A DNA stretch of 64,000 nucleotides from a virus: IMG/VR virus record IMGVR_UViG_3300028920_000029, positions 1 to 64,000 of that record; one strand, written 5' to 3'. Shown piece by piece: positions 52,797-60,221 of the stretch. The translations under genes and the position numbers were made by a program. The notes under the pieces were generated by a model. The model was not told the DNA's origin. It worked only from the letters and a program-made list of their open reading frames with translations, and ran no database searches. Position 1 is the first letter of the stretch. The number at the start of each line of letters is the position of its first letter.

Positions 52797-52799
52797 TGG

Positions 52800-52859
52800 T
52801 TGACAATACCACATTTTTGTGGTATCTATAGGGTGGAGGGGGCCTAGCAATAGGCCCCC
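52800..52859 (+). promoter_or_regulatory. Post-capsid hairpins with overlapping TTGACA promoter
   Basis: TTGACA (52800-52805) and TATCTA (52823-52828) at 17 bases form a candidate promoter whose spacer is the stem-loop ATACCACA-TTTT-TGTGGTAT (52806-52825). Directly after is a GNRA-capped hairpin GGGGGCCTA-GCAA-TAGGCCCCC (52838-52859), strong but with no T-run. It probably ends or protects the abundant capsid mRNA. Confidence 0.5.
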
Positions 52860-52931
52860 GAAATCCAGTTCTTTAAAGCAATTATAGAAGGGCGCGCCGT
52901 AGTAGTTACGACCCCTTAAAACTAAATCATC

Positions 52932-52970
52932 CCCGACCCACATCGGGCCCCTACTCCCTGTGGAGTAGGG
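52932..52970 (+). other. Second pair of hairpins before the HNH gene
   Basis: CCCGA/TCGGG (52932-52947) and CCCTACTCC-CTGT-GGAGTAGGG (52949-52970). The latter is nearly the same as the hairpin after the scaffold gene. Both are followed by ACACGGAG further down, so the two regions are probably duplicated RNA elements. Confidence 0.55.
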
Positions 52971-53016
52971 ACGCACTTATAATAAATACACGGAGAACTA
53001 TTGAAGGAAAAAACTC

Positions 53017-53625
53017 GTGAACATAACTAGATTGGCTTTGAAAGCTAAGAAAAAGTACGTAACTGATTCCAAAGAGTATATGAGGTTGCATTGCCAAGCT
53101 TATAGGTATGAATTCAAACTTAAGGCTTTAAAGATTTATGGTTTGGTTTGTGCTGAGTGCGGGATGGATGACCCAGATACTTTATGTTTTGACCATATTG
53201 GTGGCGTAAGGAAGGAAGATAGGTCACCCTCGTTCATTTATAGGTTGGTGCGGGAACCTAAAAGAGAGGATATCCAGATACTTTGTGCGAACTGTAACTG
53301 GAAAAAGCAAAGTAACCTTTATACTAGACGTAGCCCAAGGACATACTTTACCACTAAAGTTAAGGTGTTGAGGGCTTATAGTACCACACCTGAGGCTTCT
53401 TGTGTGTTATGTGGCGAGAATGATATAGAATTACTTTGTGTTGATCATATTGACGGGGGAGGAAACAAACATAAGCGTACAGCTAATATTAAGGGACGAC
53501 TACCTACTTGGTTAAAAAAGCATAATTATCCGCCAGGATACAGAACCTTGTGTTTTAATTGTAATTTGAAATCATATATAAAACTAGCACGTGCAAGGCT
53601 TCACGAGGTCTTGCACGCTCCGTAA
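53017..53625 (+). CDS. Tandem HNH endonuclease (homing-type)
   Basis: 202 residues holding two HNH zinc-finger nucleases. The first is CAECGMDDP...LCFDHIGG...ILCANCNWKK (about 45-100). The second is CVLCGEND...LLCVDHIDGGGNKH...LCFNCNLKS (about 130-190). Two HNH copies in one protein are unusual. GTG start after TTGAAGGAAAAAACTC. Codon use and the flanking structured RNA differ from the head genes around it, indicating insertion of a free-standing homing gene after the major capsid. It might act on related phages lacking the insert. Confidence 0.8.
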   Translation: MNITRLALKAKKKYVTDSKEYMRLHCQAYRYEFKLKALKIYGLVCAECGMDDPDTLCFDHIGGVRKEDRSPSFIYRLVREPKREDIQILCANCNWKKQSNLYTRRSPRTYFTTKVKVLRAYSTTPEASCVLCGENDIELLCVDHIDGGGNKHKRTANIKGRLPTWLKKHNYPPGYRTLCFNCNLKSYIKLARARLHEVLHAP

Positions 53626-53652
53626 GGAGCCTCCTTCAATGATGTGCTACAG

Positions 53653-53695
53653 GGGCTGAGGGCCTCTTCCCGTGTAGGTCCTTAGCCCTGCCTTT
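53653..53695 (+). terminator. Rho-independent terminator-like hairpin
   Basis: GGGCTGAGGGCCT (53653-53665) pairs with AGGTCCTTAGCCC (53676-53688), a 13-bp stem with two G-T pairs and a 10-base loop, followed by TGCCTTTT. It would end transcripts from the capsid and HNH genes. Confidence 0.75.
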
Positions 53696-53728
53696 TAGGA
53701 CTTATATTTATACTTAGGAGGATTGCTA

Positions 53729-53809
53729 ATGGTACTATATATTAACTATGGGCTAATCACCCACCCACGTAATACGTCTGTTTGGAGGTGTCTAAATGGC
53801 CTTACCTAA
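53729..53809 (+). CDS. Possible 26-residue leader peptide
   Basis: ATG after an excellent TTAGGAGGATTGCTA, encoding MVLYINYGLITHPRNTSVWR... and stopping inside the next gene. It overlaps that gene's start by 14 bases, so it could couple its translation. Only the strong ribosome binding site supports it. Confidence 0.25.
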   Translation: MVLYINYGLITHPRNTSVWRCLNGLT

Positions 53810-54617
53810 ACCTACCGATTTTACAGGTACTTATGAGCCCTTAGCCTATGACAGGTTTTCCGCCAATCTTTTGTGGACTCCCGTAGATGGCGCGGATGAG
53901 TACTGGATTTACAGAGACTTAGATAAGATAGTAGTAGAGCCTCCCTTTGAGACTACTGTATACAACAACCAGGAATATGTTATCTATAGGGATACTGCTG
54001 CGTGGACCAACGCGCAGCCTCTGGATTGTTTCTTTTGGGTACAGGCAGTAGAAGGCCCAGATGCTACAGGTAACTACGAAGAGGGAGACCAGACCGACGC
54101 CCTGTCTCTTATCCATCCATTTGTTATAAGGATTATAGAAGAGGCCAGGTCTATGATAGGAGACGACTTTAGGATCTTTGGTAACATAGCTTCCACTGGT
54201 ACTGACCTACTTGAACAGGTAAGCGCTTATAACTATAAGGTGGCTGTGGAGCAGGCTTTATCCGACATCAACTCTACTCCTACTCCTACGGCGTATAACT
54301 ATGGTACCTTCCCCGCAATGTGGAAGAACCTAATAACCGTGGGTACCTTGGTGTGGATGCTGCCCAGACTTATATTATTCGAGAAAGCTAAGGCTATGCA
54401 GTTTCAGGATCAGGGGCAGGAGTGGACTCCACCCGATCTATCAGAGTCCCTTAAGGGATTGCTCGATATGTATAAAGATATATATGACGACAGGCGAGTG
54501 GCTATTAAACATAACGTGAGGCCTATGCCTAAGGCTGTGGGAAGTCTTCGTGCTCTTTTCATATCACCACAGTTGCTCAAATGGCGCCATGTGCCCACAG
54601 GAAGGCCTTATTTTTAA
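53796..54617 (+). CDS. Probable head-completion/neck protein with N-terminal Ig/FN3-like domain
   Basis: 273 residues. The N-terminal 100 residues look like a fibronectin III-type domain (YDRFSANLLWTPVDGADEYWI, CFFWVQAVEGPDATGNY). The C-terminal part is helical (VIRIIEEARSMIGDDFRIFG, VAVEQALSDINSTPTP, LVWMLPRLILFEKAKAMQF), like gp13/gp14-type neck or adaptor proteins. TTTGGAGGTGTCTAA precedes its ATG. Position after the capsid fits a connector role, which is inference. Confidence 0.55.
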   Translation: MALPKPTDFTGTYEPLAYDRFSANLLWTPVDGADEYWIYRDLDKIVVEPPFETTVYNNQEYVIYRDTAAWTNAQPLDCFFWVQAVEGPDATGNYEEGDQTDALSLIHPFVIRIIEEARSMIGDDFRIFGNIASTGTDLLEQVSAYNYKVAVEQALSDINSTPTPTAYNYGTFPAMWKNLITVGTLVWMLPRLILFEKAKAMQFQDQGQEWTPPDLSESLKGLLDMYKDIYDDRRVAIKHNVRPMPKAVGSLRALFISPQLLKWRHVPTGRPYF

Positions 54618-54675
54618 GGGGTTTTTTAGGATTTATTTGGGGAGCCAGGAAACAGTAATAAAGTAACAGAAATAT

Positions 54676-54705
54676 TTGACATGAGGTTTTTAATTTTGCT
54701 ATACT
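54676..54705 (+). promoter_or_regulatory. Promoter of the second homing endonuclease
   Basis: TTGACA (54676-54681), 18-base spacer, TATACT (54700-54705) with TG at -14/-15 (TTTTGCTATACT). The ribosome binding site AGGAGGTAG follows about 25 bases on. The gene can therefore be transcribed independently of the head block. Confidence 0.75.
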
Positions 54706-54740
54706 TCTAATAACTTAAAAACTTATTAGGAGGTAGTAAA

Positions 54741-55751
54741 ATGGAAAAGAGAAAACGTGGAAAGAAAGTTACGGTAGTATGCGACGCTTGTGGTAAGGAG
54801 TTCACTAAGCCACCTAGCCTCGTGAAATCACGAAACTATTGTAACCGAGAATGTAAGGCGAAGGGAAACTCAATGCTCTTTGATCAGGAACCAGAGAGGC
54901 GTAAGTTGGCAGCTCAGAAAACTAAGGAACAGCTTGCAACCAAGGGCCACCCCAGTATTGGTAGGCACCATAACGCTGAAACCAAGATTAAGATAAGTGA
55001 AAAGCGCAAAGCCTTTTATCAAACTGAGGAAGGTAAAGAAGCCAGGACTAAGATATCCGAGCAGCGTAGGGCCAGCGCTGGTAACTATCATCACTCCGAT
55101 GAAACCATCGAGAAGATACGAGCCAAGAAGCTAGAGCGTGATAAGGACCCAAGCTACCAGGACAAGATTAACGACTCACTAGAAGAAAAGCGAAAGGACC
55201 CAGAGTACCATAAGAACCTTAGTGAAGGGGTTAAGCGTTTCCATGCTAGTCCAGAAGGACATGAGGTAGCCAAGCGTAAGAGTATTAAGATGAGACTAAT
55301 AAAAAAATCGTTCTATAAAACTCCTGAAGGTAAGCTGGTTAGGGGGAAATTAAGTAGTCTCATGTCTGATAAAATAGTTTCAGGAGAAATAAAGCCCAAT
55401 AGTCATGGGCACTTCGGTATACGCGCGGATCTTAACGAAGTCTTTAGGTCCAACTTAGAAGCTAACTACGCCAGGATACTTAAGTACAAAGGTACCTCAT
55501 ATGAATATGAGAATACGACATTTAAACTTAGTACTGGGCAGACTTACACACCAGACTTTTACTTACCAGATACTGACGAATATGTAGAACTAAAAGGATA
55601 TTATAAGGCAGGAGAAAGACTTAAGTACGATATGTTTAAAAAGGAGTACCCCAACGTGAAGTGGAGAATTATACTACAGACATCACAGGAGTGGGAAGAC
55701 TTAAGGAGTAAGTACAAACCCTTAATCCCACTATGGGAAGGAGTAAAATGA
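54741..55751 (+). CDS. Homing endonuclease with zinc finger, NUMOD3 repeats and PD-(D/E)XK-type nuclease
   Basis: 336 residues. An N-terminal treble-clef finger CDACGKEF...YCNRECKAKG (14-42) precedes NUMOD3-like DNA-binding repeats (GRHHNAETKIKISEKRKAF, HHSDETIEKIRAKKLER) and a long basic helical region. The C-terminal nuclease has FRSNLEANYARIL, then YTPDFYLPDTDEYVELKGYY, that is E...PDF...ExK as in PD-(D/E)XK enzymes. It resembles free-standing phage homing enzymes. It has its own promoter and ends inside the start region of the tag protein gene. Confidence 0.8.
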   Translation: MEKRKRGKKVTVVCDACGKEFTKPPSLVKSRNYCNRECKAKGNSMLFDQEPERRKLAAQKTKEQLATKGHPSIGRHHNAETKIKISEKRKAFYQTEEGKEARTKISEQRRASAGNYHHSDETIEKIRAKKLERDKDPSYQDKINDSLEEKRKDPEYHKNLSEGVKRFHASPEGHEVAKRKSIKMRLIKKSFYKTPEGKLVRGKLSSLMSDKIVSGEIKPNSHGHFGIRADLNEVFRSNLEANYARILKYKGTSYEYENTTFKLSTGQTYTPDFYLPDTDEYVELKGYYKAGERLKYDMFKKEYPNVKWRIILQTSQEWEDLRSKYKPLIPLWEGVK

Positions 55752-56146
55752 AAAGCTACGTTAACTTAAAAAAGTTAGGATCAGATGTGTTATCCCAACT
55801 TAAAGATGAAAATAAAAAGCAGCTGTATAAAGATGCAGTTAAGGCGCTGCCACTTTTATCTAAGTTTGAGCTCCACCCGCCCATTAGTCCTGGTTACTAT
55901 GATATAATACTTACATTAGACACATCAGGGTTACTTCAGAGTACGGCTACAGCCATAGTTAACAAGATTTTAGATGCTGGTCAGGAGTTATTTGATAAAC
56001 GTATAGTGGATATAGACGGTGCAGTGAGTTTTACTGGTGGTAGACTATGGTTGTTTGGTCAGGGAAAAGACAGCTTTATGTCGGTTATTAACCAGGGCGC
56101 CAAAATTGACACTATAGACGTAAGTATAGGAGAAGTAATAAAATAA
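55748..56146 (+). CDS. Tagged LPxLRKF-family protein, single module
   Basis: 132 residues starting MKSYVNLKKLGSDV; the ATG follows GGAAGGAG, and an in-frame ATG 15 bases upstream is too early for that site. After the tag come a helix (LKDENKKQLYKDAVKA), then LPLLSKFELHPPISPG, YYDIILTLDTSGLLQSTATA and IVNKILDAGQELF, matching the family pattern seen in the next protein and in the gene at 58852. It ends in a strand (IDTIDVSIGEVI). Probably a small virion or prohead protein, related to the polyprotein modules. Confidence 0.7.
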   Translation: MKSYVNLKKLGSDVLSQLKDENKKQLYKDAVKALPLLSKFELHPPISPGYYDIILTLDTSGLLQSTATAIVNKILDAGQELFDKRIVDIDGAVSFTGGRLWLFGQGKDSFMSVINQGAKIDTIDVSIGEVIK

Positions 56147-56167
56147 AGCTTATAGGAGAGAAAGGTA

Positions 56168-57991
56168 GTGGAAATAGATAACAAAGCTACAGAAGAGCAA
56201 GGTTTAGAGTTGGCGTATAGACTAATTCCTTTTCTACGGAAGTTTACTTACAAGAAATTTTCTCCTAGGTCTATGACGCTACACTGGACTTTGGACGTAT
56301 CAAAAATGTCCAGGCAGTTTATTATTAGTATAATGAAAAAACTAGCTGAGCTGCATAATATCGAAGATTTAAATTATAGACCTTCTAAAAGGATGCTAAA
56401 TTGTTTTTTGCGAGATGAGCACGGACGTGGAATAACTAATAACTTTGTTACTCCTCATTCGATAGAACACACAGTAGCTACGGAGCCTAATATTCCCACG
56501 CTTATAACCGAAGAGCTTGCGCTTAATAGCGATGATATGGTTAAGAAATCTAAAAGCCTCGTTAACTTAAAGAAAGCAGCCAAAGACGGGGTGTTAGAAG
56601 AAATATATTCGATTCTTCCAGAGTTACGAAAGTTTTCTATGTTTCGGTATTTTGGTTCGGAAGCCAACCCATATACAGATTTTAAACTTAATGTGGAGGG
56701 TTGGTCTAGGACTGCTATAATAGGTGTGATGAAGCTCATAAGGCATTCTGGGTTTGTGGGTAAGCTACGAGCGGCGGGCAGTGGTGAGTTAATTAGCTCT
56801 TGGTATAACGACGAAAGCTTAAACATAGCCCTAGCGAACCCAAATATTTATCCCTTGTCCATATCTGTAAGGATATATGACATATCTATTCGTCCCACGC
56901 AAGCAGGAAGCCTCGTTAACTTAAAGAAAGTATCTACAGCTGACGGTAAATGGGAACTTAACTATATACTTAGTGTAGTCCCAGAGCTAAGCAAGTTTAA
57001 CATAAGTGCTCCTATACAAGTATATAACGGAGACCTGGTTCAGTTTAAGTTTAGTTTGGGTGCTGGGCCGCTCAGTAACGTTACTGTAGCTACCTTGCTA
57101 CGTAATATCTATAAAAAACTTATTGAGAACGCGAGGAATAATAAGCCTATACGGAATACTTATGCGGACATGTCCATAGAACTAAGTCCTCAACTTAAAG
57201 ATACGTCGGTTTTGGAAGATACCTACCCTGCGCTTGGTGAGGTAGTAGCTCAGGCCGAAAGAGGTAACATAGCTATACTTGCGATGTATATTATGACTCC
57301 CTCTAAAGAGTACCGAGATGGCGAACCAGAAAAAAGGAACCGACCTCTGCGGGACTATACGGATGCTAAGTCCTGCGTTAACTTAAAAAGAATATCAGCA
57401 GAAGATGAAAAGATGAATAACATACTTAGATATAAGGTTATGCAGCTTAGAAATGATAAGGATATAGAAGCTTATATTCCAGTGTATTATAAGAAGATAA
57501 TAGATAAGTTTAGGAAGGGTGAGCACCTGCAGCCCCCAGAAATCATGGGGTCCATTAAGTCTATCAACGACGCGTTAAAATCGTGGAGGGATAGCAAAGA
57601 GCACTACAGAAAGATGCACGGGAGTTACGTTAACTTAAAAAAGATAGCTGAAGATAAGCTGGACAAGTTTTGTCCGTCTTGTGGTATGATGGTTGACAGG
57701 TTGTACCCAGTTATTGGTAAGGAAAAGATATGCTATGATTGTTACAAGAAGATGCTTAGGGACCGTAAGAAGAAAGCTGGAAGGTTTGAAAGTGATAAAG
57801 AGTTGGAGGATGTTAAGGAACTCTTTGCTTACTTTGAGAAGCAGCCCTATCCATGGAACGAAAGGGCCGAAGCTATAGCAAAGAAGCATGATTACTATGG
57901 TACTCCGTTATCCATAGTTAAACGGATGTTAGTAAACATACAAAAGGAACAGCAGGGAGTAGATCAATTTCCAACTAAGGAGGATAAGTAA
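56168..57991 (+). CDS. Multi-module tagged polyprotein
   Basis: 607 residues made of five modules, four of them opened by a tag. Module A (1-129, no tag) has PFLRKF at 21-26 and TLDVSKMSRQFIISIMKKLAEL. Tags start at S130 (SLVNLKKAA), S248 (SLVNLKKVS), S402 (SCVNLKRIS) and S486 (SYVNLKKIA). Modules B and C after tags 1 and 2 repeat the family fold (LPELRKF, VPELSKF, then LNVEGWSRTAIIGVMK or FSLGAGPLSNVTVATL). Module D (402-485) is a helical bundle. Module E carries a zinc ribbon (C502, C505, C522, C525) and a helical tail. GTG start after GGAGAGAAAGGTA. Processing by the nearby prohead protease is inferred. Confidence 0.75.
   Translation: MEIDNKATEEQGLELAYRLIPFLRKFTYKKFSPRSMTLHWTLDVSKMSRQFIISIMKKLAELHNIEDLNYRPSKRMLNCFLRDEHGRGITNNFVTPHSIEHTVATEPNIPTLITEELALNSDDMVKKSKSLVNLKKAAKDGVLEEIYSILPELRKFSMFRYFGSEANPYTDFKLNVEGWSRTAIIGVMKLIRHSGFVGKLRAAGSGELISSWYNDESLNIALANPNIYPLSISVRIYDISIRPTQAGSLVNLKKVSTADGKWELNYILSVVPELSKFNISAPIQVYNGDLVQFKFSLGAGPLSNVTVATLLRNIYKKLIENARNNKPIRNTYADMSIELSPQLKDTSVLEDTYPALGEVVAQAERGNIAILAMYIMTPSKEYRDGEPEKRNRPLRDYTDAKSCVNLKRISAEDEKMNNILRYKVMQLRNDKDIEAYIPVYYKKIIDKFRKGEHLQPPEIMGSIKSINDALKSWRDSKEHYRKMHGSYVNLKKIAEDKLDKFCPSCGMMVDRLYPVIGKEKICYDCYKKMLRDRKKKAGRFESDKELEDVKELFAYFEKQPYPWNERAEAIAKKHDYYGTPLSIVKRMLVNIQKEQQGVDQFPTKEDK
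56555..57649 (+). repeat. Four internal copies of the VNLKK tag coding sequence
   Basis: Copies start at 56555, 56909, 57371 and 57623, each with the core CGTTAACTTAAA. The first two share AGCCTCGTTAACTTAAAGAA exactly. The same core, with variation, begins the genes at 20187, 55748 and 62688. Spacing between copies (354, 462, 252 bases) differs, so this is module shuffling rather than a simple tandem repeat. Confidence 0.85.
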
Positions 57992-58161
57992 TGGCTACTA
58001 AAAAGCATGGGCGTAACAAAGACAAGTGTAAGTTGTATCAATCTAACGGGACTAGAAGAAAGAACAAAGTTAGGAATCTTAAGAAGAGATTAAAAGGGTA
58101 TAAGAGCCCAGAGAACTATATGATAGATGAAGATAAGTTTATGATTGTGAAGGTAAAATGA
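57991..58161 (+). CDS. 56-residue basic protein
   Basis: A small ORF (MATKKHGRNKDKCKLYQSNG...) with strongly basic composition and a short acidic patch. It starts in a TAATG overlap with the polyprotein stop after AAGGAGGATAAGTA. Probably nucleic-acid binding. Its TGA overlaps the next ATG. Confidence 0.55.
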   Translation: MATKKHGRNKDKCKLYQSNGTRRKNKVRNLKKRLKGYKSPENYMIDEDKFMIVKVK

Positions 58162-58268
58162 AGATACTTAAATATATTGCGTTTGGTTTTTGGATATTAG
58201 TAGCAATAGTTATATACATAGTCTGCGCAATATGGGACGGTATTAAGAGATTGTTTGGGAGGATATAG
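58158..58268 (+). CDS. 36-residue single-helix membrane protein
   Basis: MKILKYIAFGFWILVAIVIY then IVCAIWDG and a basic end KRLFGRI: one transmembrane helix. Coupled on both sides (ATGA and TAGTG overlaps). The first residues KILKYIA resemble a minimal membrane anchor. Could be a lysis accessory or a membrane-associated peptide. Confidence 0.5.
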   Translation: MKILKYIAFGFWILVAIVIYIVCAIWDGIKRLFGRI

Positions 58269-58594
58269 TGTTTACTGTAGCAGGATGGAAAGAGGATGAG
58301 GACAGAGCGATGAAGACTGCCTACAAGTTGTATCAGAAACTTGTAGCCTCAGAGTATCCTGGTGTGAAGGATAAGGCGGAGAAGATAGCTAGCGACTTAG
58401 TGCTTAAAAATATAAATGTTTACGAAGCGTTGGGGGAGTTCAGGAGTATATTTGTTCCTTCTGAAAAAGAATTTAGTATGGAAGACGGGTCAACAATGGA
58501 ACACCTCAAAGAAAGACACGGACTTATAAAACTAATTTTAAAGGAGGGATACCATGTTACAGCTCCTAAAGTTTTTATTCGTAGGAAAGGATAA
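58268..58594 (+). CDS. Hypothetical helical protein
   Basis: 108 residues from a GTG after TTGGGAGGATATA. Helical with conserved-looking Lys/Asp pairs (DRAMKTAYKLYQKLVASEYP, KAEKIASDLVLKN). The C-terminus is basic (APKVFIRRKG). It overlaps the next gene by 41 bases. Unrecognised. Confidence 0.5.
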   Translation: MFTVAGWKEDEDRAMKTAYKLYQKLVASEYPGVKDKAEKIASDLVLKNINVYEALGEFRSIFVPSEKEFSMEDGSTMEHLKERHGLIKLILKEGYHVTAPKVFIRRKG

Positions 58595-58862
58595 GTTTGC
58601 GCAGGAATGGTTTGATAAGATACTTGAAGCTACAGAGAGGTTGTCTAAGTCTGGGCAAAGAAAACTGTTTAAGACTGTGCTGGCTATGCTGTTAGTTTTT
58701 ATCCTGTGCATACTATTTATTGTAGTAGCTCACGATAAAGACTTTTTTCTTCAAGGAATACAAGCATTCCTGACGGCTATCTGTGTGTTGGCTGGAGTAT
58801 ATAGTGTGGCTAACTCAGTTGAGCATGCCACTGATGGAGGTAAGAAAAAGAATGGCAAGTAA
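58554..58862 (+). CDS. Holin-like two-helix membrane protein
   Basis: 102 residues. An N-terminal amphipathic region is followed by two transmembrane helices, VLAMLLVFILCILFIVVAH (about 43-61) and GIQAFLTAICVLAGVYSVAN (about 68-87), and a basic tail GGKKKNGK. Size and topology match class II holins. It is adjacent to another small membrane ORF but far from both wall hydrolases. AAAGGAGGGATACC precedes the ATG. Confidence 0.55.
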   Translation: MLQLLKFLFVGKDKFAQEWFDKILEATERLSKSGQRKLFKTVLAMLLVFILCILFIVVAHDKDFFLQGIQAFLTAICVLAGVYSVANSVEHATDGGKKKNGK

Positions 58863-59250
58863 TCCAGAACCATATACTAAAGACCAGATAGTGGAATACA
58901 TAGTATCTTATCTTCCTAGTCTACGTAAGTTTGACTTATATAGCTTTGATGAGGTTCAGCCAAATAAGATGACCACTTTAGTGTTTAGGTTAGATGTATC
59001 TAAGTTTAATATATCTACGAGGGTAAAGCTAATTTACAACTTGGCTGACGCTGCTAAGGCTGTTAACGATACAGATGGCGCGTCTATTAGTTTTGACTCG
59101 CCTCTGTTTAAAAGGCTTGATGCTAACGGAGAAGACCTTTCGACGTCCTCTCGGTTCGTATTAAGGCAAGACGGGCATAGTGTGGTAGAAGAAAAGGCTG
59201 CAGACCCAAAGTTTCACTACATCGAAATGACGGTATTTTATTATGGTTGA
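58852..59250 (+). CDS. LPxLRKF-family protein without tag
   Basis: 132 residues from the ATG after GGAGGTAAGAAAAAGA. It lacks the VNLKK tag and opens MASNPEPYTKD. QIVEYIVSYLPSLRKFDLYS, then TTLVFRLDVSKFNISTRVKL and IYNLADAAKAV follow, matching module A of the polyprotein (PFLRKF..., TLDVSKMSRQFIISIM) closely. It ends in a strand FHYIEMTVFYYG like SISVRIYDIS of module B. The absence of a tag supports a two-part design of leader plus domain. Confidence 0.65.
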   Translation: MASNPEPYTKDQIVEYIVSYLPSLRKFDLYSFDEVQPNKMTTLVFRLDVSKFNISTRVKLIYNLADAAKAVNDTDGASISFDSPLFKRLDANGEDLSTSSRFVLRQDGHSVVEEKAADPKFHYIEMTVFYYG

Positions 59251-59261
59251 GGTGCAAATAG

Positions 59262-59291
59262 TTGAGTTTACTTGTAAGAATAATGTATACT
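59262..59291 (+). promoter_or_regulatory. Promoter upstream of the prohead protease
   Basis: TTGAGT (59262-59267), 18-base spacer, TATACT (59286-59291) preceded by TG. The spacing and -10 are the same as for the homing endonuclease promoter at 54676. Confidence 0.6.
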
Positions 59292-59351
59292 ATTACTAAG
59301 CGGACTAAAGAGCTTTACCTTCGGTACCGCTATGCTTAAAGGAGGTATGAT

Positions 59352-60221
59352 ATGTTTATAAAGACTGCTGATTGTTCTGTTGTAGACGTCTTAGATACCA
59401 GGAAAGCTGGGTCTATCTTTGATGAGATAGTTACCAACTCCGAGATAGCTAAGGCTTCTACGCTGGACGAGAGTGATATAAGGCGTCAAGGTTATAATAG
59501 GTTTAGGGCTATAGCCGAGAAACGTTCTGATCGTTTGGCTATAGCAACCAGAGCCATCTCAGCTTATGAAACTCACTCGTTTAACAAGAACGGTGATGCC
59601 TTTGAGAGGGATCAACTTGAGAAATTTCATAAGACGTTTATACTTAAGCCGCATCTTTGGGACCACGATTTATCAATAGGTTCAGTTAGGGGTATAATAG
59701 CTGACGCAAGTTGGAATCCAAAGGAAGACTATGTTGAGACGCTTATCTTTATTGATAGGGAACAGTTTCCTAAGTATGCTTCTAACGTGGAGAAGGGGTA
59801 CATAAATAGTTTTTCTATGGGAGTAGAAGTTAAGGAGGCTGAGTGTTCTATTTGTCACAATATCGCGCGGACACCCGCGGAATTATGTATTCACGCAGAA
59901 AGATACAAAGGACTTTACGTTCAGGGTAAGAAGTGTTTTGAGTTTAACAGGGACCTGGAGTTTATTGAGCAGAGTGCTGTTGCATCTCCAGCAGACCCAG
60001 ACTCACATACTTTGTACATACTGGCGCACGCAAAGGCTGGTCAGCATAAAGAGATAGAGAATCTTAGGAAGCTTGCGTCAATACTTGATAGCTATACAGA
60101 GGAAGACAAGCGTAGGTTTAACGATGAGTACTACCTTATCACATCTTCTGTTGATAGGTTGGCTACCAGAATAGCAAAGGATCTTGGGATATCGTTTGGG
60201 GATCCGAGGCGAGGTGAGTAA
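59352..60221 (+). CDS. Prohead maturation protease
   Basis: 289 residues. The catalytic pattern PHLWDHD (100-106; H101 and H105 are candidate catalytic His), GSVRGIIADASW and NSFSMGVEV (S153 or S155 as nucleophile) matches the herpesvirus-assemblin-like U35 prohead proteases. A zinc-binding insert ECSICHN...ELCIHA (C165, C168, C179, H181) follows, as in several large phages. It would cleave scaffold, capsid arm and tagged internal proteins during maturation. AAAGGAGGTATGAT precedes the ATG, and a separate promoter lies upstream. Confidence 0.8.
   Translation: MFIKTADCSVVDVLDTRKAGSIFDEIVTNSEIAKASTLDESDIRRQGYNRFRAIAEKRSDRLAIATRAISAYETHSFNKNGDAFERDQLEKFHKTFILKPHLWDHDLSIGSVRGIIADASWNPKEDYVETLIFIDREQFPKYASNVEKGYINSFSMGVEVKEAECSICHNIARTPAELCIHAERYKGLYVQGKKCFEFNRDLEFIEQSAVASPADPDSHTLYILAHAKAGQHKEIENLRKLASILDSYTEEDKRRFNDEYYLITSSVDRLATRIAKDLGISFGDPRRGE

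Noticed and set aside
52797-53700. Group I intron around the HNH gene
   Set aside because: The major capsid gene ends normally before it and is not split, so a free-standing homing gene with flanking hairpins is the simpler reading.
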